Origin: Owenia fusiformis
Taxonomy: Eukaryota; Annelida; Polychaeta; Sabellida; Oweniidae
DNA length: 64,000 bases
Assembly: GCA_903813345.2 (NCBI GenBank)
Contig: CAIIXF020000010.1
Coordinates: forward strand, 1,605,169-1,669,168
Reading direction: 5' to 3'
In this document: positions 58,812 to 64,000 of the stretch, piece after piece
Numbering within the stretch: the stretch's first letter is position 1
Layout: each line of letters begins with the position of its first letter
Notes under the pieces: model-generated
What the model saw: only the letters and a program-made list of their open reading frames with translations
What the model was told of the DNA's origin: nothing
Databases searched by the model: none
Position numbers and translations under genes: made by a program

Positions 58812-61800
58812 TTTGATATTTTTAAGTGTTCCTGGATTAAGCGGCACTTATCTGCAACCTAATATCAATCAGCTCAAGCTTACATTATCAAATGATGTAC
58901 ATCCTCACCCAGGGCCAGTCCCATATAAAGGTAACTTAAACATTTTATTCTCCAATATAAATAGTATTGGAGCCGATGCGGGTACTCGATTTGAATCCCT
59001 GAATGACCTAGTTAAGGAAATGAATGTATCAATTGTGGGACTTTGTGAGACTGGAAATTTGACCACTATATCAATTAAAGATAATTTCTTGCTGAATGGA
59101 TTTCATAATCCATTACACAATCAAAATAATCGAGGACTTTTGATCTATATAAACAACAACATTTTATGTAACGAAAGACCCGACTTGAATACAAATTACT
59201 CCCTGTGGGCCGAACTGAGAATTAAACATAAAACCTTTTTGTATGGAGTTTTTTATCGCTCACCCTCACAGTCAGTAATTGAGAGAGATGAATTTATGAA
59301 ACTTTTGACAATGAACATAAAACAGGCAAAATCACGAAATGCAGATGGAATCATTTTGAATGGTGACTTCAACGCTAAATGTAAACAGTGGTTTCTCAAT
59401 GGGGATGAAGATAGAAACGGAAAAATTTTAAATGATATATTTTTTGATAATGATTTTGACCAGTTAATAAAAGAACCAACAAGAATCACATCAACATCTG
59501 CTACTTGCATTGATCTCACAGTCACTAATGTCCCAGGTCTTATAAATTCTTCGACTGTAATTGAACCTATAGGCTCATCAGACCATTGTTCAATTTTTAC
59601 TCAACTCTATGTACTATTAAATAGAGAGGAAGATCAATTTAAACTTATTTGGAAATATGATACTGCAAATAAAGATGCTTTGAACCTTGAAATTGAAAAA
59701 ATAAACTGGGCTAATTTTTTTACTCAAAACCATGATATGAACACTTTAAATGATCAATTTACTGATACAATTCTTACCATCTTTAAAAAGCATATCCCTC
59801 ACAAAATGAAAAGAATTAAAGCGAATGATAGACCTTGGTTCAATGAGAGTATATCTCATGCGATTCAGAAAAAGAAAAAACTCTTTGTTAAATTCAAGAA
59901 AAGCAATCTTCCTGAACATTATACAGCATATAAGAATCAGACTGAAGCTGTCAAGAACCTTATTTTAGAAACCAAAGCAAAATTTACATCAGATCAAATA
60001 GAAAGTCTAAATGGAGAAACACATGCAAGTGACAAATTTTGGCAACTTATAAAAAAGTTTTTAGGTAAAAAATTTAGCTCGCCTATTCCTACCATAGAAA
60101 ACCCTTTAACTGGAATTACCTGTTTGACCAGTCAGGAGAAAGCTACTGAATTTCAAAAATATTTCTCTAATATGTATCACTTAGAACCAGATGCATTGAA
60201 CAATAATATTCATTTTCCTGACCGATGCAATAACAAACTAGAGAACATTGACTTTGACCAACAGGAAATTATCTCTATAATTAAGGATCTTGACCCCTCA
60301 AAAGCAAATGGTCCAGATGGAGTTACAATAAAAATGCTCCAGCTATGCAGGAATACTATTTCTGTGCCACTTAATTTACTTTTTCATAAAATTTTGACCA
60401 CAGGTAATTTTCCCCAGAACTGGAAATTAGGGGATATCTGCCCAATATTTAAAAAGAATAATAAGAATGACATAAGAAATTATAGACCTATATCTCTTCT
60501 CAGTATTACTTCCAAAATATTAGAACGAATTGTCTACTCTAAGATGTACGAACACTTAATTGAAAATAACTTATTGTATAAATACCAGTCCGGTTTTTTG
60601 AAAGGGCACAGCAATGAGTTACAACTGTTAGCCATCCAAAACCTAATTTGGCGCAATTTTAGCGACGGCAATGATACACGTGCAATTTTTTTGGATATTT
60701 CGGCCGCGTTTGACCGTGTCCCCCATTACCTTCTTCTAAAAAAGTTGAAAGCGTATGGATTTTCAGGAAACTTATTAGTTTTTCTAAAATCTTATTTGAC
60801 TGATAGGAGTGTCAAAGTAACTGTGAATGGCAAATGTTCTGACACCTCTCCTAGCAACTACATAAACTGTTCTGTGCCTCAGGGAAGTATTCTCGGACCT
60901 TTGATGTTTCTCCTCTATATAAACGACTTACCGGACAACCTGACCTCAGAGTGCTTTATTTATGCAGACGACACCTCCCTCTTTGTACCTACTTCCCCAA
61001 ACAATCCGCAGTCTCATATACAAATTCAAAATGATCTAAAAAAAATCGAAGCCTGGTCTAAACAGTGGAAACTAGATTTTAAACCAGAAAAGAGCAGAGA
61101 AATGACCTTTTCTAAGAAAAATAATCCAATCTATCCACCAGTTATCTTAAATGATAAACAAATTGAAAAAACTGACATTCATAAACACCTAGGCTTCATT
61201 TTTGATAAAAAATTAAATGGGTCAGCACATATAAATTCTATCTGTGCAAAAATCCAAACAGCTCTTAACCCCTTAAAAGCACTTAAGGGTAGACTAAAAT
61301 CAAAACAATTAAATATTCTCTATACAGCTTATATTCAGTCCTTATTTGATTATTGTGATATCCTTTACGATTGTGCTCCTATTTGTGACCTTAACAGACT
61401 TGACAGTCTCCAGTACCAAGCTGGTCTAATAGTCTCTGGTGCTCTCCCAGGCTCCAGCACTTCCAAAGTACTTAACATTTTGAACTGGTCCACCTTAACT
61501 GAGAGGAGGATCCTCCACTTCAAAACAATTATGTACAAAGCCGTGAATGATTTAACACCTATTTATATCTCAGATATATTTAGGCCATTCATAAACCCTC
61601 AAGCAAGATTGTTAAGGAAATCTCGAGATTTCACTATCCCTATTCACTATCCACATAAGTCTCCAATATACAAAATGATGAACCTATGGAATGATCCAGG
61701 ATCTGTTCCCTTGGAACAAAAGCTCTTGCCAACTATTGCATCTTTTAAAAGAACACTTAAATTAAATTTGTTCCCTGGTGTTGTTTCAACAATTTGTTTA

Positions 61801-62400
61801 AAATTAACTCGTCAACAAGAACTTTATCTAAATAGAGCCAGGGTAGATTTAATTTTAAAAGCCCAGCTCAAAGCCCACAATTGGAGCTCAGTTGAGTCAT
61901 CAAATTGTTTATGTGGTTCCCCTGAAACTTTTCCCCACTTCTTATTCAAATGCCCTCTGAAAGAACAACAAAGAAATAAACTAATAACAGATACTTTAGG
62001 GATATATGGGGACTTATTAACTAATTTCAGAACTCAGCAAGACAAAATTCACTTTTTTCTTTTTGGGGATCCATCATTAACCCAATTAGAGATGGATAAT
62101 CTATTTTCACTGGTTGCGAATTATCTCATTGAAAACACAACCAGAATCTAAATATTTTCCTGCCTATGACCTGTTTCCATTTTTCAACATACTACCCCTC
62201 CCCCAGGATATCAGCAGCCCTCCTATCTTTTGTTTCACTGCAAGGCATTCTACCATTTACAGGTGACATCCAGGTTAAAATGAATATTGTACTTTATTGT
62301 TTATTTATATAAGGGGACATCTAATGCTTACAGCGCTTTGCCCCTTGTAATTGTATCTAAATGACTTGTGCTTACAATAAATATGAAAGATGTTAAAAAA
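58812..62400 (+). mobile_element. Non-LTR retrotransposon (LINE) with 11-bp target duplication
   Basis: It is flanked by ACCTCAATACC at 58801-58811 and 62401-62411. The 3' end is GATGTTAAAAAA. The reading frame is open from the first base of the insertion, without an ATG, so the copy is 5'-truncated as expected from target-primed reverse transcription. It interrupts copy B of the C2H2-finger ORF. Confidence 0.95.
58813..62151 (+). CDS. LINE endonuclease-reverse transcriptase polyprotein (5'-truncated, otherwise open)
   Basis: It is 1,112 codons long without a stop, first codon TTG, so the true start lies in the missing 5' part. Residues about 40-260 form an APE-type endonuclease: SNINSI, LCETGN (Glu), NGDFNAK (Asp185, Asn187) and SSDHCSI (Asp257, His258). 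Residues about 440-760 form the reverse transcriptase: YRPISLLSITSKILERIV, FLDISAAFDRVPH, VPQGSILGPLMFLLYINDLP and FIYADDTSLF with YADD at 717-720. The C-terminus has a Cys/His cluster CLCGSPETFPHFLFKC (CxC-x8-H-x4-C). No RNase H is seen. A DVHPHPGP motif near residue 30 recalls the NPGP ends of 2A-like sequences in related elements. It is probably in the CR1/L2/Jockey group. Confidence 0.95.
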   Translation: MIFLSVPGLSGTYLQPNINQLKLTLSNDVHPHPGPVPYKGNLNILFSNINSIGADAGTRFESLNDLVKEMNVSIVGLCETGNLTTISIKDNFLLNGFHNPLHNQNNRGLLIYINNNILCNERPDLNTNYSLWAELRIKHKTFLYGVFYRSPSQSVIERDEFMKLLTMNIKQAKSRNADGIILNGDFNAKCKQWFLNGDEDRNGKILNDIFFDNDFDQLIKEPTRITSTSATCIDLTVTNVPGLINSSTVIEPIGSSDHCSIFTQLYVLLNREEDQFKLIWKYDTANKDALNLEIEKINWANFFTQNHDMNTLNDQFTDTILTIFKKHIPHKMKRIKANDRPWFNESISHAIQKKKKLFVKFKKSNLPEHYTAYKNQTEAVKNLILETKAKFTSDQIESLNGETHASDKFWQLIKKFLGKKFSSPIPTIENPLTGITCLTSQEKATEFQKYFSNMYHLEPDALNNNIHFPDRCNNKLENIDFDQQEIISIIKDLDPSKANGPDGVTIKMLQLCRNTISVPLNLLFHKILTTGNFPQNWKLGDICPIFKKNNKNDIRNYRPISLLSITSKILERIVYSKMYEHLIENNLLYKYQSGFLKGHSNELQLLAIQNLIWRNFSDGNDTRAIFLDISAAFDRVPHYLLLKKLKAYGFSGNLLVFLKSYLTDRSVKVTVNGKCSDTSPSNYINCSVPQGSILGPLMFLLYINDLPDNLTSECFIYADDTSLFVPTSPNNPQSHIQIQNDLKKIEAWSKQWKLDFKPEKSREMTFSKKNNPIYPPVILNDKQIEKTDIHKHLGFIFDKKLNGSAHINSICAKIQTALNPLKALKGRLKSKQLNILYTAYIQSLFDYCDILYDCAPICDLNRLDSLQYQAGLIVSGALPGSSTSKVLNILNWSTLTERRILHFKTIMYKAVNDLTPIYISDIFRPFINPQARLLRKSRDFTIPIHYPHKSPIYKMMNLWNDPGSVPLEQKLLPTIASFKRTLKLNLFPGVVSTICLKLTRQQELYLNRARVDLILKAQLKAHNWSSVESSNCLCGSPETFPHFLFKCPLKEQQRNKLITDTLGIYGDLLTNFRTQQDKIHFFLFGDPSLTQLEMDNLFSLVANYLIENTTRI

Positions 62401-62410
62401 ACCTCAATAC

Positions 62411-63228
62411 CGCACTCCAGGGTAGGGCTTGGTCCAATCTCCTTCCGTAGTGCTTTCTCAGCTTGGCCTGGGGGTAACGGAGGGGAGATGCCAAATTCAA
62501 CTTGGAGGCGTTGTTCTAGTGACTTTCTTCTCTTGGGTATGATGTATTCTTTCCTGGACAGATACCTGGCTGTCGTGCAGGTAGGGCCTCTCTTCCTTGG
62601 TTTGGGGGGAGGGGTCAGCACTTCTTCCCGGGGAGGGGTACTACAGGCGGGCGCCACATCAACACGTACTGGAGGGGGGCCAGAGGCAGCGCATGCCTCT
62701 GTCTGAGTCGCGGCGTACTTCCGGGGAACGGCTTCCGTCACTTTGACACCCAAGTTCTTCATGAGTTTCACCAACGTTTCTGCCGTTTTCTCCTGGCAAG
62801 CGACCCCCATTGCCTCTTCTAGTGCCTGCAGCTCTGCTGGCGCGAGCGATTTGATGGCCTCATCAATGATAGGTTGGCCAAGGGAGGACATTACTGCTGG
62901 TGTAGGTGTAGGTTGTTGATCACTCTCTGCATCTTCTGGATCCGAATAATTTGGCGTGTTTATGGTACTGGATGGAGTCAGCGGGGCTGTCACTACCGTG
63001 GCAGGCGTAGTCATTGGCACTGGCAAGCTCAACTCGGCCAGAGACTACCAGAACATCTCCGAAGGAGGGATACTATCAATCTCGCCAGTTGCGACTGTTT
63101 GGACATTGCGCCCCTGGGGACGAGACGTCACAACCCTCATGGTGGCGTTGCTTGATTTCTTGTGGGTAACCGTCCTCTGGTGTCTGTTCAAGGCCCTCTC
63201 TGTTCGAATTAGTGGTAGACCTAATTAA
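62411..63228 (-). pseudogene. C2H2-finger repeat ORF, copy B, 5' and middle part
   Basis: The minus strand reads RTERALNRHQRTVTHKKS (finger end), MRVVTSRPQGRNVQTVATGE, then an in-frame TAG after SEMFW. It then stays open: SLAELSLPVPMTTP, a Pro/Thr-rich acidic linker, a likely helical domain (SLGQPIIDEAIKSLAPAEL, TAETLVKLMKNLGVKV), and a basic part (KPRKRGPTC, RYLSRKEYIIPKRRKSLEQR) ending TLECGIE at the LINE target site. The finger's first Cys residues are lost at the left junction with an LTR fragment. No known family is recognised. The TAG and the LINE inactivate it. Confidence 0.7.
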
Positions 63229-63495
63229 TTAATAAATGATCAGGGTAAGATGAGATAAGGAAACTAAGGTCAATAAGTATAGAAAAAAGTAAATAAAATA
63301 GCAATGATGCATCACAATGGCGAACGCTGAATAATTCGCAATAAAATAACACTAAAACACTGAACGTGACCTCTAGAATGTTACACCATCCCCTCCTTTG
63401 AAAACCTGATCTTCTATGATCAGAGGCTACCCTGCAACTATAAGAATATAAAAATACATATTAAAACACCAAACGGTTGTTTCACACATAAATAA
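63205..63495 (-). mobile_element. Truncated LTR start plus polypurine tract, second copy
   Basis: It matches 57996-58290 with few differences, including AAAGGAGGGGATGG then TGTAAC (at 63385 on the minus strand). It is cut at GAATTAGTGGTAGACC, where it joins copy B of the ORF. It implies at least two tandemly arranged copies of the same retroelement or repeat unit. Confidence 0.7.
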
Positions 63496-63499
63496 ACTT

Positions 63500-64000
63500 T
63501 CTTCTCTTGGGTATGATGTATTCTTTCCTGGACAGATACCTGGCTGTCGTGCAGGTAGGTCCTCTCTTCCTTGGTTTGGGGGGAGGGGTCAGCACTTCTT
63601 CCCGGGGAGGGGTACTACTGGCGGGCGCCACATCGAAACGTACTGGAGGGGGTTTCAGAGGCAGGGCATGCCTCTGTCTGAGTCGGGGCGTGCTTCTGGG
63701 GAACGGCTTCCGTCACTTTGACGCCTAAGTACTTCATGAGTTTCACCAACGTTTCTGCCGTTTTCTCTTGGCAAGCGACCCCCATTGCCTCTTCTAGTGC
63801 CTGCAGCTCTGCTGGCGCGAGCGATTTGACGGCCTCATCAATGATAGGTTGGCCAAGGGACGACATTACTGCTGGTGTAGGTGTAGCTTGTTGATCACTC
63901 TCTGCATCTTCTGGATCCTAATACTTTTGCATGTTTATGGTACTGGATGGAGTCAGCGGGGCGGTCACTACCGTGGCGGGTGTAGTCATTGGCACTGGCA
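63500..64000 (-). pseudogene. C2H2-finger repeat ORF, copy C, runs off the window
   Basis: It has the same SSLGQPIIDEAVKSLAPAEL / TAETLVKLMKYLGVKV block as copy B. A frameshift near 63640 and a deletion fuse RKEYIIPKRRK to the LTR-flank sequence at about 63497. The 5' part lies beyond the right edge. Confidence 0.65.

Overview
The window is eukaryotic, animal, nuclear DNA. It is AT-rich, its genes have GT-AG introns with consistent phases, and it holds tRNA-derived SINEs, non-LTR and LTR retroelement pieces, and many inverted-repeat DNA elements. The gene and repeat content (PEN-2, a mitochondrial ribosomal protein, SGNH-hydrolase and RAG1-N-like repeat genes, Tc1/mariner foldbacks) suits a marine invertebrate, probably a lophotrochozoan or an invertebrate deuterostome. 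I cannot name the species from the sequence.

Layout. 1.8-5.4 kb (+): a small single-TM ORF, then a phase-consistent five-exon gene of unknown function ending near a poly(A) signal at 5363. 7-10 kb (-): a complete three-exon PSENEN (PEN-2, gamma-secretase subunit, 101 aa) with repeat blocks in its first intron. 12-13.8 kb: two clusters of a 16-bp palindrome spaced 48-49 bp, plus a tRNA-like SINE. 13.8-20.5 kb: transposons nested inside one another. An inverted-repeat element abuts a 5.9-kb TIR element; that element contains an 852-bp TA-flanked element and a 3.85-kb element; the 3.85-kb element contains a foldback built from two inverted copies of a Tc1/mariner transposase 3' end.

22.6-38.7 kb (+): exons 1-3 of MRPL24, the mitochondrial large-subunit protein uL24m. 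Its 15.2-kb intron 1 holds an intact, intronless adenosine kinase gene on the same strand (25335-26477), four inverted-repeat elements, and a 6.0-kb foldback element with arms of about 2 kb. The 3' exons of MRPL24 were not found.

38.7-56 kb is repeat-dominated: hairpin MITEs, a 2.9-kb TTAA-flanked element, a hAT/ZNF862-like N-terminal fragment, two copies of a RAG1-N-like zinc-binding gene fragment, and a P2X7-like/SGNH-hydrolase pseudogene cluster on the minus strand. 56-64 kb (-) holds three decayed copies of a repeated C2H2-finger ORF beside an LTR with its polypurine tract. One copy is split by a 3.59-kb non-LTR retrotransposon (58812-62400) that is open throughout and flanked by an 11-bp target duplication.

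Conventional host genes are few: PSENEN, MRPL24, the ADK retrogene and the unknown five-exon gene. Everything else is mainly mobile-element sediment, and the most unusual structures are the composite and foldback elements.
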